13,618 nucleotides of DNA from JAHWJR01 sp035942035. GTDB lineage: Bacteria > Actinomycetota > Acidimicrobiia > Acidimicrobiales > CADCSY01. The stretch spans positions 1-13,618 of the forward strand of contig DASZDK010000061.1 in the NCBI GenBank assembly GCA_035942035.1, read 5' to 3'. This document shows, in pieces, positions 7,488 to 13,618 of this stretch. The notes under the pieces were generated by a model. That model saw only the letters and a list, made by a program, of their open reading frames with translations, was not told the DNA's origin and made no database searches. A program made the translations under genes and the position numbers. Every line of letters begins with the position of its first letter. Position 1 is the stretch's first letter.

Positions 7488-8403
7488 GCGCTCCCTGGCG
7501 GAAGACCAACGCCCAGTAGAGGGCGCCGAGGCCGAACCCCACCGCCAGGGCCACAACCAGTCCGCCGCCGGCGCCGGTCACGAAGCCCTCGACCACCCCG
7601 GCCAGCACCAGCCACGGGGCGGTGCCCAGGGCCAGCTCGGCGGCGGCCCGTCCCTCGGCCACCACGGCGTCGGCCCGCCGGCGTCGGCCCGGATCGATCA
7701 GGGCCAACCCCACGCGCAGCCCGGCGGCACCGGCGACCACGATGCACGAGAGCTCGAGCACCCCGTGCGGGACGACCAGCTCGGTGAAGACGCGGCCGTT
7801 GCCGACGGCGACGGCAACGCCCCCCAGCACGCCGATCAGCACCCCGTTCAGCACCAGGATCAGCGCGGTGACCACGCCGGCGGTGATGCCGCCGGCGAAG
7901 GCCAGGAAGGTGACGGCGATGTTGTTGGTGAGGATCTCCGCCGACATGGCCGCCGAAGCGCCGCCGGGAAGGCCGAGGTCGGCGCTCGTCGCCATCCCCG
8001 GCGCCAGAGCAGCCAGGCCCGGGTCGGAGGCGCCCCACGCTCCGGCAACCACGATGGGGCCCAACAGCAGTGCGGCCGACACCCACAACGGTCCCGGCCG
8101 CTCCCGCACCCTGCGCCAGTAGCCGCGGACCAAGAAGCTGCGCAGCGATCCCCGGCGGGACGCTCGACCGTAGACGGCGAGCCGGGCCCGGCCCACCAGC
8201 GCCTCGAGCCGGGCCCGCTCCGGCTCCGCCGGCCACCGACGACGGACGGTGGCCAGATCGGCGGCCGCCGCCCGGTACAAGCCACCGAGGCGGCGCAGGC
8301 GCGTCGGGCCGAGCCGCTCGGGATGGCCGCGGGCGGCGTCGAGCAGCTGTCCCAGCTCATCCCACTCGCCGGAACGCTCGGCCACGAACCGGTCTACCGT
8401 CAC
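7465..8403 (-). CDS. Stage II sporulation protein M-like (DUF95) membrane protein
   Basis: The product is 312 residues. A charged helical N-terminus (1-100) is followed by about five membrane segments (roughly 105-122, 162-197, 217-236, 262-280, 283-302). The SpoIIM signature is visible as PHGVLELSCIVVAGAAGLRVG (212-232), with Glu217, and as a second acidic position in VVEGFVT (270-276). In endospore formers SpoIIM works in peptidoglycan remodelling during engulfment; homologues in non-sporulating actinobacteria are of unknown role and usually sit beside RDD and MoxR/DUF58 genes, as here. GTG start at 8403, with only a weak GAGG-type site upstream. Its start lies 3 bp from that of the divergent RDD gene, and its end is antisense to the DUF58 end. 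Confidence 0.9.
   Translation of the reverse strand: MTVDRFVAERSGEWDELGQLLDAARGHPERLGPTRLRRLGGLYRAAAADLATVRRRWPAEPERARLEALVGRARLAVYGRASRRGSLRSFLVRGYWRRVRERPGPLWVSAALLLGPIVVAGAWGASDPGLAALAPGMATSADLGLPGGASAAMSAEILTNNIAVTFLAFAGGITAGVVTALILVLNGVLIGVLGGVAVAVGNGRVFTELVVPHGVLELSCIVVAGAAGLRVGLALIDPGRRRRADAVVAEGRAAAELALGTAPWLVLAGVVEGFVTGAGGGLVVALAVGFGLGALYWALVFRQGALRAEPAP
8395..8400 (+). promoter_or_regulatory. Possible -10 element for the RDD gene
   Basis: TACCGT matches the TANNNT pattern and lies six bases before the GTG at 8407, a spacing compatible with a leaderless start. It falls inside the first codons of the divergent SpoIIM-like gene. A short hexamer like this can occur by chance. Confidence 0.3.
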
Positions 8404-8406
8404 GGG

Positions 8407-9138
8407 GTGGACCTCGACGACCGGGTGGTGCTGGAGACGCCCGAGGGCGTGGCCGTCGAGCTGACCCTCGCCGGTCTCGGCTCCCGCATGGCGGCGTTCC
8501 TGCTCGACTGGTTCCTACGGGGCGTCGTATCCGTGGCCCTCATGCTGCTCTCGGCGTTGGCTCCCGCCGACGTGGACCTCGCGGGCTGGTGGGTGGCGCT
8601 GGTCACTGTGATTTCGTTCCTGCTCCTGTTCGGCTACGACGTCCTGTTCGAGGTGGCGGCCGGCGGACGCACGCCGGGGAAACGCTGGACCGGCATCCGC
8701 GTGGTCGACGGCAATGGCGGCCCGGTCCGGTTCGTGACCAGCGTCATCCGCAACCTCCTGCGGCTCATCGACTTCTTGCCTGGGTTCTACCTCGTCGGCG
8801 TGATCTCCGTGGTGGTGTCGGGCCGCAATCAGCGCCTCGGCGACCTGGCCGCCGGCACGCTGGTCATCCGCGAACGCCGCGCCCCGCCGCCGGCCCGGTG
8901 GACCGCGCCGGCCGGCGAGCACACGGCCGGTTGGGACGTCGCCCAGGTCACCGCCGAGGAGCTGGCCACGGTCCGGCGCTTCCTCGAGCGCCGCCAGGCG
9001 CTGTTGACGCCGGCGCGGGCTCGGATCGCCGGCGAGCTCGCCGGTCGCCTCCGCCCCAAGGTGGCCGGGCCAGGGGCCGACGTCGACGACGAGCGGTTCC
9101 TCGAGCTGGTCACTGCCGCCAAGGCCGACCGACGCTGA
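8407..9138 (+). CDS. RDD family membrane protein with cytosolic tail
   Basis: The product is 243 residues. The RDD domain spans about 18-158, with Arg27 and Asp34 in GSRMAAFLLDWF, a second segment VSFLLLFGYDVLFE-like (about 69-83), then RTPGKRWTGIRVVD (88-101) and a third segment around 118-138. NQRLGDLAAGTLVI (141-154) is a further family hallmark. Residues 160-243 form a mainly helical soluble tail, longer than in minimal RDD proteins. RDD proteins are small membrane proteins; some have been linked to ion or substrate transport, but the role here is unknown. I chose the GTG at 8407 because it is the last start before the conserved region and avoids overlap with the divergent SpoIIM gene. 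Reading upstream in this frame gives sequence antisense to that gene. Confidence 0.85.
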   Translation: MDLDDRVVLETPEGVAVELTLAGLGSRMAAFLLDWFLRGVVSVALMLLSALAPADVDLAGWWVALVTVISFLLLFGYDVLFEVAAGGRTPGKRWTGIRVVDGNGGPVRFVTSVIRNLLRLIDFLPGFYLVGVISVVVSGRNQRLGDLAAGTLVIRERRAPPPARWTAPAGEHTAGWDVAQVTAEELATVRRFLERRQALLTPARARIAGELAGRLRPKVAGPGADVDDERFLELVTAAKADRR

Positions 9139-9191
9139 CACTGCGGGCCAAAGGCTGCTCGAGGGAACACCCGGAGACCGTGACGGCCGCC

Positions 9192-9431
9192 CTAGCCCTC
9201 CGTGGCCTTGGCCTCGTCGTGCAGCCGGTCGTGCACGCCCTCCAGCGTCGTCCGGCTGAGCGTCGCCGGTGGCTCCAGGGCGTGCACCTGACGCAGGTGC
9301 TCGACCAGCGTGTCGTTCTGCGAGCTGACCCGCTCGTGGCCGTGGTCGGTCGAACCGACCAACTCCGCCGTCTCGATCTCCTCTTCGCTGAGCTCGCCCA
9401 CATGGCCTCCGGGATCCGGCCAGCAGTTCAT
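9192..9431 (-). CDS. Small acidic protein with paired histidines, unknown
   Basis: The product is 79 residues, acidic and soluble. After a variable N-terminus it has a helical segment TLVEHLRQVHALEP (41-54) and a second one TTLEGVHDRLHDEAK (61-75). The pairs His45/His50 and His67/His71 suggest a possible four-histidine metal site, which is inference. I do not recognise a named family. The ATG at 9431 overlaps the stop of the upstream membrane protein as ATGA, which supports it as the start. An alternative GTG at 9401 has a GGAGG four bases before it and would give a 69-residue form. It converges with the RDD gene, with 53 bp between the stops. Confidence 0.55.
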   Translation of the reverse strand: MNCWPDPGGHVGELSEEEIETAELVGSTDHGHERVSSQNDTLVEHLRQVHALEPPATLSRTTLEGVHDRLHDEAKATEG

Positions 9432-9664
9432 TCCATGCCAGAAGCATGCCGCTGGCCGACCTCCCGGCCAAGCCCGACCGCCACCAGGACGACGCCCATC
9501 ACCACGAGAGACACCTCCACCGCCGTCGCCGCATCACCCGGCACCGCCCGATGGAGGCCGAGCAACCAGTGGGAAACGACGTTGTCGACCACAGCCACGA
9601 CTCCGAGGGCGACCATCCCGCCGTTGACCAGCGCTTGGCGACGGGCAGCCCGCAGATGTTCCAC
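9428..9664 (-). CDS. Small two-segment membrane protein, unknown
   Basis: The product is 78 residues. A basic N-terminus (HLRAARRQ) is followed by a hydrophobic segment (about 13-26), the polar turn VVDNVVSHWLLGLHRAVPG (24-42) and a second hydrophobic segment (about 49-66). The D-N-x-x-S-H-W-L-L-G-x-H-R turn looks conserved in character and could place two histidines near the membrane surface; the pattern loosely recalls DUF2243, but I cannot confirm it. GTG start at 9664. Its stop overlaps the ATG of the 79-residue protein (ATGA). It lies 41 bp downstream of the methyltransferase on the same strand, so all three may be co-transcribed. Confidence 0.6.
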   Translation of the reverse strand: MEHLRAARRQALVNGGMVALGVVAVVDNVVSHWLLGLHRAVPGDAATAVEVSLVVMGVVLVAVGLGREVGQRHASGME

Positions 9665-9668
9665 CGTT

Positions 9669-9683
9669 CGACCGACCCGGTCG
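9669..9683. repeat. Short 6-bp inverted repeat before the small membrane protein
   Basis: CGACCG and CGGTCG flank a 3-base spacer in the 41-bp gap between the methyltransferase stop and the start at 9664. It could be a small hairpin or operator, or chance in GC-rich DNA. Confidence 0.2.
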
Positions 9684-9705
9684 CTCTGAAACGCCGCCGT
9701 CCCGC

Positions 9706-10452
9706 CTACGACTTGTAGCCGACGATGTAGTCGAAGTGGTCGGTGAACTCGAGCACCTCTACTTCGGCGTACGTCTCGTCCATCTCGCGAAGCCCCTCGG
9801 CGATCTCCTCCTCACTGAAGCTCGAGAGCACCGACATGTACTGGCTGGCGACCATGTCGAAGTAGCGCTGCTTGGGCATGGAGTGGGCCCAGTCCACGGC
9901 GTCGCGCTCGACCCGGAGACCGACTTCCCCGAGTAGGCGCTCCAGCTCATCTGGGTCGGCGTGCCAGCGCATCGCACGCTTCTTGGCCGCCTCGAACAGC
10001 GGATAGTCGAGGTCGGGAGGGACGTGCACGAGCAGTAGTGCCCCGCCGGGCTGGAGCCGCTCGTACAGATTCTGGAACAGCGCTCGGCGGTCGTCCACGT
10101 GGTGGACCGTCTCCTTGATGAGCACCTTGTCGTAACGACGGGGCTGTTCGGAGAAGGTGAGGGCGTCCATGTGCACCTTCTCCACCGGCAGGTCCTCCGG
10201 CACGTGGTCGAGCATGTCGGCACTGAAGTCCACGAGGACCACGGGCTCGCGGAGCTGCAACTGTTCGAGGATGGCGGCGGTGTAGATGCCGGTCCCGCCG
10301 CCGACGTCGACGAAGACGTCGTCCTCCGACAAGCGCAGCATGTCGATCATCTTGGTCACCAGCGCCGTCACGAAGTCACCTGAATACGACAAGTAATCGC
10401 TGTAGCGCTCGGCGATCCTCTGGTAGTGCTCGTCGATCACTTCCTGGCTCAT
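9706..10452 (-). CDS. Class I SAM-dependent methyltransferase
   Basis: The product is 248 residues. The Rossmann-fold methyltransferase core shows motif I as VFVDVGGGTGIY (46-57), the acidic end of strand 2 as VVLVDFSADML (71-81) that would bind the ribose of SAM, the MDALTF region (95-100) and the post-motif strand YDKVLIKETVHHV (107-119). LQPGGALLLVHVP (133-145) is the usual strand after motif III. The C-terminal half (150-248), with charged helices and several aromatic residues, probably forms the substrate cap. The acceptor cannot be told from the sequence; it lacks the arrangement I would expect of glycine/sarcosine methyltransferases, so a betaine role is not supported. ATG start at 10452, with a distant GGAG ten bases upstream. 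It is divergent from the ectoine cluster, 354 bp away. Confidence 0.85.
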   Translation of the reverse strand: MSQEVIDEHYQRIAERYSDYLSYSGDFVTALVTKMIDMLRLSEDDVFVDVGGGTGIYTAAILEQLQLREPVVLVDFSADMLDHVPEDLPVEKVHMDALTFSEQPRRYDKVLIKETVHHVDDRRALFQNLYERLQPGGALLLVHVPPDLDYPLFEAAKKRAMRWHADPDELERLLGEVGLRVERDAVDWAHSMPKQRYFDMVASQYMSVLSSFSEEEIAEGLREMDETYAEVEVLEFTDHFDYIVGYKS

Positions 10453-10806
10453 CTGCGGGCGCTCCGTCGCTCGTCAACAGGGATCACGACCATGCTCGCG
10501 CATCCGGTGCCCCGACGTAATGGGCCGACCGTGAACGGAGCCTTCGACGCCCGATCCGTCACAGCGGTCGAGAAGCTCCCCAATCACCCGCTCGTTCCGC
10601 TACCCTCGGACTTGGTCGTCACTATTGGTGGGGCGGCCACGAAGTGACCGACGATCACTCGACGGGGGGGATTCGAAAGCCGGCTCGACCTGAGCCTGGA
10701 CCGCCGGAACGGCGCCGGTATCCGACGCCATTCCCGGTGGCCCCGAGGGGCACCGTTTCTCGACGCTCTTCGAGCTCGACATCGGTGCTGGGCGGCGCAC
10801 GAACCC
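10453..10806. other. Intergenic region between methyltransferase and ectA, 354 bp
   Basis: This is a divergent intergenic region that should contain promoters for the methyltransferase and the ect cluster. Open frames across it overlap ectA or are low complexity, and no EctR (MarR-type) regulator gene is present. The hairpin at 10735-10755 lies in it. A TTGACG on the minus strand at about 10471-10476 is not matched by a good -10 element. No confident promoter can be called. Confidence 0.6.
10735..10760 (+). terminator. Terminator-like hairpin in the ectA leader
   Basis: CGGTG (10735-10739) pairs with CACCG (10751-10755) and, past one bulged G, CCC (10741-10743) pairs with GGG (10748-10750) around a CGAG loop. 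The stem is followed directly by TTTCT (10756-10760). It lies 46 bases before the ectA start. If the ect transcript begins upstream, this could act as an attenuator; otherwise it could be a stray terminator or a protein-binding palindrome. Confidence 0.4.
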
Positions 10807-11373
10807 ATGTTGCGAGCTCCCAAGCCCGACCACAATGGTCCGCCCGCGCTGCGCAAGGCTTGCAGCTCCGCGCCGCGGCTGAGGGCGCCCGTCGCCGGCG
10901 ACGCCGCACCCATGTGGCGCCTGGCCGTGGACACAGGAGCCCTCGACGTCAACTCTCCGTACGCCTACGTGTTGGTGTGCACCCACTTCGCATCGACATC
11001 GCTCGTCGCCGTGGACCCCGAGGAACTCAAGGACCTCGTCGGTTTCGCCGCCGCCTACCGTACGCCCGACGACCTCGACGTGCTGTTCGTATGGCAGGTT
11101 GGGATCAGCGCCGAGCGGCGTGGTGCCGGGCTGGGTGGGCGCCTCTTGCGCGGCCTGCTGGCACAGCCCGGGAACCGAGGCGTCCGTTGGCTGGACGCCA
11201 CCGTCACGCCCTCGAACCGCGCCTCGGAGCGCCTGTTCCACTCATTCGCTCAGTCACTCGGTGTCGCCTGCGAGCCGACGGGCAGCTATCCGCCCGAGCT
11301 CTTTCCCGGCGGCAATCACGAACCAGAGGTCCTCTACCGGATAGGGCCGTTGCCCATCGACGGAACGAAATGA
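10807..11373 (+). CDS. ectA: L-2,4-diaminobutyrate acetyltransferase
   Basis: EctA transfers acetyl from acetyl-CoA to the 4-amino group of L-2,4-diaminobutyrate, the second step from aspartate semialdehyde to ectoine. The product is 188 residues. The conserved N-terminal substrate region is MWRLAVDTGALDVNSPYAYVLVC (36-58). The GNAT acetyl-CoA motif follows: VWQVGISAERRGAGLGGRLL (95-114), with the R-R-G-A-G-L-G pyrophosphate loop. The family signature DATVTPSNRASERLF (130-144) and the C-terminal ELFPGGNHEPEVLYRIGP (164-181) are also present. About 25 residues precede the conserved core. The ATG at 10807 has no good Shine-Dalgarno, so the true start may differ. Ten bases separate it from ectB, and the gene order is that of a standard ectoine operon. 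Confidence 0.95.
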   Translation: MLRAPKPDHNGPPALRKACSSAPRLRAPVAGDAAPMWRLAVDTGALDVNSPYAYVLVCTHFASTSLVAVDPEELKDLVGFAAAYRTPDDLDVLFVWQVGISAERRGAGLGGRLLRGLLAQPGNRGVRWLDATVTPSNRASERLFHSFAQSLGVACEPTGSYPPELFPGGNHEPEVLYRIGPLPIDGTK

Positions 11374-11383
11374 AGAGAGGCAG

Positions 11384-12679
11384 ATGAAGTTCACCAACCG
11401 ACTCGAATCTGAGGTCCGGTCCTACTGCCGGACATGGCCGACCACCTTCACCAAGGCCAAGGGATCGCGCCTGTACGACGACAAGGGCCGGGAGTACCTC
11501 GACTTCTTCAGTGGCGCAGGCTCGCTCAACTACGGCCACGGGCACCCGCGCCTGAAGACCGCGCTCCTCGAGTACCTCGAGAGCGACGCCATCGTCCACG
11601 GTCTCGACATGTCCACCGTGGCCAAGGAGCGCTTCCTCGAGCGGTTCGAGGAGGTCATCCTGCGACCACGTGACCTGGACTACAAGGTGCAGTTCCCCGG
11701 ACCTGCCGGCACCACCGCGGTGGAGGCAGCCCTGAAGCTGGCACGGAAGGTGACCGGCAGGGAGCGGGTCGTCGGCTTCACCAACGCCTTTCACGGGATG
11801 ACCCTGGGTTCGCTGGCCATCACCGGCAGCTCGCCGAAGCGCGGTGGCGCCGGCATCCTATTGAGCTCCGGGGTCAACATGCCCTTCGACGGCTACCTCG
11901 GCGAGGGGGTCGACACCATCGACTACCTCGAGGCGCTGCTGGACGATGACGGCAGCGGGCTCGACCTCCCCGCCGCCATCATCGTCGAGACCGTCCAGGC
12001 CGAAGGCGGCATCAACGTGGCCAGCCGCGAGTGGCTCCGCCACCTGTCGGCGCTGGCCCGCCGGCACGGGATCCTGCTCATCGTCGACGACATCCAGGTC
12101 GGCTGCGGCCGCACCGGGCCGTTCTTCAGCTTCGAGGCGGTTGGCATCGTTCCCGACATCGTCTGCCTGTCGAAGGCACTGTCGGGATTCGGGATGCCCT
12201 TTGCCGTCACCCTCCTGCGGTCGGAGCTCGACGTGTGGGACCCCGGCGAGCACAACGGGACTTTCCGCGGGTTCAACCCCGCGTTCGTCACCGCCACCGA
12301 GGCGCTGACGGCGTTCTGGGAGGACGACACGCTCACCAAGGACGTGAAGAAGAAAGGCGCGTGGGCCAGCGCGGCGCTCGACAGCCTGGCGACGGCCTAC
12401 CCCGAGCTCGGCGCCACCGAGCGGGGCTGCGGCCTCATTCGCGGGTTGGCGTGCGAAGACCCCTCGATCGTGGAGAAGATCGTGAGAGCGGCGTTCGAGC
12501 TGGGCCTCATCATCGAAACGTCCGGGGCCGACAGCGAGGTGCTCAAGCTGCTGCCCGCCCTCGTCATCGACGACGACGATCTGGCCCAGGGGCTGGACCT
12601 GCTCGACGAGGCCATCGCCTCGAGTCTGGACGTCTCCCGCCGGCTCGCCACCGAGGCCGTGGCCGAGGCGATGTCGTGA
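11384..12679 (+). CDS. ectB: L-2,4-diaminobutyrate:2-oxoglutarate transaminase
   Basis: EctB makes L-2,4-diaminobutyrate from L-aspartate 4-semialdehyde, using glutamate as amino donor and pyridoxal phosphate as cofactor. The product is 431 residues, the usual length of this class III aminotransferase. The N-terminal signature includes FFSGAGSLNYGHGHP (41-55), then QFPGPAGTTAVEAALKLAR (103-121), which binds the cofactor phosphate, and NAFHGMTLGSLA (134-145). LLIVDDIQVGCGRTG (231-245) holds the aspartate expected to contact the PLP ring (Asp235), and Lys264 in CLSKALSG is the Schiff-base lysine. All catalytic residues expected for activity are present. AGAGAGG ends three bases before the ATG. 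Its TGA overlaps the ectC GTG (GTGA). Confidence 0.97.
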   Translation: MKFTNRLESEVRSYCRTWPTTFTKAKGSRLYDDKGREYLDFFSGAGSLNYGHGHPRLKTALLEYLESDAIVHGLDMSTVAKERFLERFEEVILRPRDLDYKVQFPGPAGTTAVEAALKLARKVTGRERVVGFTNAFHGMTLGSLAITGSSPKRGGAGILLSSGVNMPFDGYLGEGVDTIDYLEALLDDDGSGLDLPAAIIVETVQAEGGINVASREWLRHLSALARRHGILLIVDDIQVGCGRTGPFFSFEAVGIVPDIVCLSKALSGFGMPFAVTLLRSELDVWDPGEHNGTFRGFNPAFVTATEALTAFWEDDTLTKDVKKKGAWASAALDSLATAYPELGATERGCGLIRGLACEDPSIVEKIVRAAFELGLIIETSGADSEVLKLLPALVIDDDDLAQGLDLLDEAIASSLDVSRRLATEAVAEAMS

Positions 12680-13125
12680 TCGTCCGCAACCTCGACCAGA
12701 TCGTCGGCACCGACCGCGACGTCGAGGGCCCGAGCTTTCGCAGCCGCAGGTTCCTCCTGGCCGGCGACGGCACCGACTTCTCCTTCCACGACACGGTGCT
12801 CCACGCCGGCACAGAGACGTCCATGTGGTACCGCCACCACGTGGAGGCCGTGTACTGCGTCGAGGGCACGGGCCAGCTCGAGAACCTGGAGACCGGTGAC
12901 GTCCATGCCGTGGGCCCCGGTACCTTCTACTGCCTCGACGGCCACGAACGGCACCGACTGCGCGCCGACACCGCCATGCGAATGATGTGCGTCTTCACTC
13001 CCCCGCTGACCGGTAACGAGGTGCACGACGAAGACGGGACCTACCCGCTTGTCCTCGACCCACCTGGCCTCGACACCGAGCCTGAAACCGACCGCACCTC
13101 GCGTCCTTCGGAGGCAAACGGATGA
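12676..13125 (+). CDS. ectC: Ectoine synthase
   Basis: EctC cyclises N-gamma-acetyl-L-2,4-diaminobutyrate to ectoine with loss of water. The product is a 149-residue cupin. The core carries FSFHDTVLHAGTETSMWYRHH (35-55) and PGTFYCLDGHERHRLRA (81-97). Glu57, Tyr85 and His93 fall at exactly the positions described for the catalytic iron ligands of the Paenibacillus lautus enzyme (established knowledge), which supports both function and start site. A C-terminal tail after about residue 128 is rich in Thr, Glu and Pro and is probably disordered. The GTG start overlaps the ectB stop, and the stop overlaps the ectD ATG. Other in-frame readings that begin far upstream inside ectB are artefacts. Confidence 0.96.
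   Translation: MIVRNLDQIVGTDRDVEGPSFRSRRFLLAGDGTDFSFHDTVLHAGTETSMWYRHHVEAVYCVEGTGQLENLETGDVHAVGPGTFYCLDGHERHRLRADTAMRMMCVFTPPLTGNEVHDEDGTYPLVLDPPGLDTEPETDRTSRPSEANG
13110..13114 (+). promoter_or_regulatory. Shine-Dalgarno for ectD
   Basis: GGAGG lies seven bases before the ATG at 13122, inside the end of ectC. Together with the ATGA overlap it fixes the ectD start. Confidence 0.7.
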
Positions 13126-13618
13126 CGACCACGACGCCGACCACCGACCGCTACCCCTCTCGCGTCGCTCCGCAGCCCGGGATCCTCGAACGTCAGGACC
13201 CCGTCGTGTGGGGCGCCGCCGGCGACGGGCTGCTCAGCGGCGAGCAGCTCGACCAGTTCGATCGTGAGGGCGTCCTCATGCTCCAGGACGTGCTCGGCGG
13301 CGGCGAGGTCGACGAGCTGCTGGTCGCGGCCAACGAGCTGGCGAGCAGGCCGGAGCTGCGGGCGTCCCAGCGCACCATCGTCGAAGCCACGAGCGACGAA
13401 GTCCGCTCCGTGTTCGAGGTGCACCGGTTGAGCGACACCATCCGCACGCTGGCGGCCGACCACCGGCTCGCCGGCACGGCGCGCCAGATCCTCGGCAGCG
13501 ACGTCTACCTCCACCAGAGCCGGGTCAACTTCAAGCCGGCCATCCACGGTGAAGGCTTCTTCTGGCACTCCGACTTCGAGACGTGGCACACCGAGGACGG
13601 GATGCCGGCGATGCGCGC
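13122..13618 (+). CDS. ectD: Ectoine 5-hydroxylase, 3' end beyond the window
   Basis: EctD is a non-heme Fe(II)/2-oxoglutarate dioxygenase that converts ectoine to 5-hydroxyectoine using oxygen. The first 165 residues are visible; the family is about 300 residues, so nearly half is missing. Residues 1-30 are a low-complexity Thr-rich start followed by the family's usual YPSR...QDPVVWG. The core reads LYLHQSR-like (129-134), then NFKPAIHGEGFFWHSDFETWHTEDGMPAMR (136-165), the EctD signature. His149 and Asp151 of the H-x-D motif are two of the three iron ligands; the third His would lie past the right edge. The ATG at 13122 overlaps the ectC stop (ATGA) and has GGAGG seven bases before it. Its presence implies that hydroxyectoine is made, often linked to heat and desiccation tolerance. 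Confidence 0.95.
   Translation, partial: MTTTTPTTDRYPSRVAPQPGILERQDPVVWGAAGDGLLSGEQLDQFDREGVLMLQDVLGGGEVDELLVAANELASRPELRASQRTIVEATSDEVRSVFEVHRLSDTIRTLAADHRLAGTARQILGSDVYLHQSRVNFKPAIHGEGFFWHSDFETWHTEDGMPAMR

Noticed and set aside
9338..9362. 8-bp inverted repeat TGGTCGGT/ACCGACCA with a 3-base spacer
   Set aside because: It lies within the coding sequence of the 79-residue protein and is probably explained by codon use; no regulatory context.
8070..9689. 539-codon open frame on the plus strand
   Set aside because: It overlaps the RDD gene in a different frame and has Arg/Pro-rich off-frame composition.
9706..10452. Methyltransferase as a glycine-betaine synthesis enzyme because it is near ectoine genes
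   Set aside because: Only the generic SAM-binding core is recognisable. Nothing specific to glycine/sarcosine or dimethylglycine methyltransferases was seen, so proximity alone is not enough.
10584..11241. Minus-strand open frames overlapping the start of ectA, considered as a possible ectR
   Set aside because: No winged-helix (MarR-type) pattern, low-complexity composition, and heavy overlap with the well-supported ectA coding sequence.

Overview
The window looks like a chromosomal segment from a very high-GC actinomycete, plausibly of the Acidimicrobiia or a related lineage. This is an inference from strong GC bias at third codon positions, many GTG starts, many 4-base stop/start overlaps, and a MoxR/DUF58/DUF4129/DUF4350/SpoIIM/RDD neighbourhood typical of Actinomycetota. 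No rRNA, tRNA, transposase, integrase or CRISPR array is visible.

Layout. (1) 17-2027 holds envelope proteins. There is a DUF305 lipoprotein with a Met/His/Asp-rich insert. Facing it is a two-gene minus-strand unit of a membrane-anchored thioredoxin-fold protein and a His-rich polytopic membrane protein, whose stop and start overlap. A 77-residue secreted peptide follows on the plus strand. (2) 2028-2339 is non-coding and carries a perfect 10-bp hairpin and a possible promoter. (3) 2340-7487 is a compact plus-strand operon of five genes: a polytopic membrane protein, DUF4129, DUF4350, a MoxR AAA+ ATPase and DUF58. Four junctions overlap or abut, and moxR has an almost ideal Shine-Dalgarno. 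A SpoIIM/DUF95 protein (minus) and an RDD protein (plus) follow, with start codons only 3 bp apart. (4) 9192-10452 is a minus-strand group: a SAM-dependent methyltransferase, a small membrane protein and a small acidic His-rich protein. (5) 10453-10806 is a non-coding region with a terminator-like hairpin just upstream of ectA. (6) 10807 to the right edge is the ectoine/5-hydroxyectoine cluster ectA-ectB-ectC-ectD, with ectD cut by the window end.

How the parts work together. The ect genes encode a complete route from L-2,4-diaminobutyrate to ectoine and on to 5-hydroxyectoine, so the organism probably copes with osmotic or temperature stress. The MoxR block looks like a membrane-associated chaperone/assembly module: a cytosolic AAA+ ATPase, a DUF58 partner with a von Willebrand-like fold, and several membrane proteins of unknown role. 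Its client is unknown.

The known systems here are recognisable. The least explained parts are the MoxR-linked head gene 2340-3332 with its ADPFAPG repeats, the SpoIIM/RDD start-to-start arrangement, the small gene pair at 9192-9664, the His-rich membrane/thioredoxin-like pair, and the hairpin before ectA.
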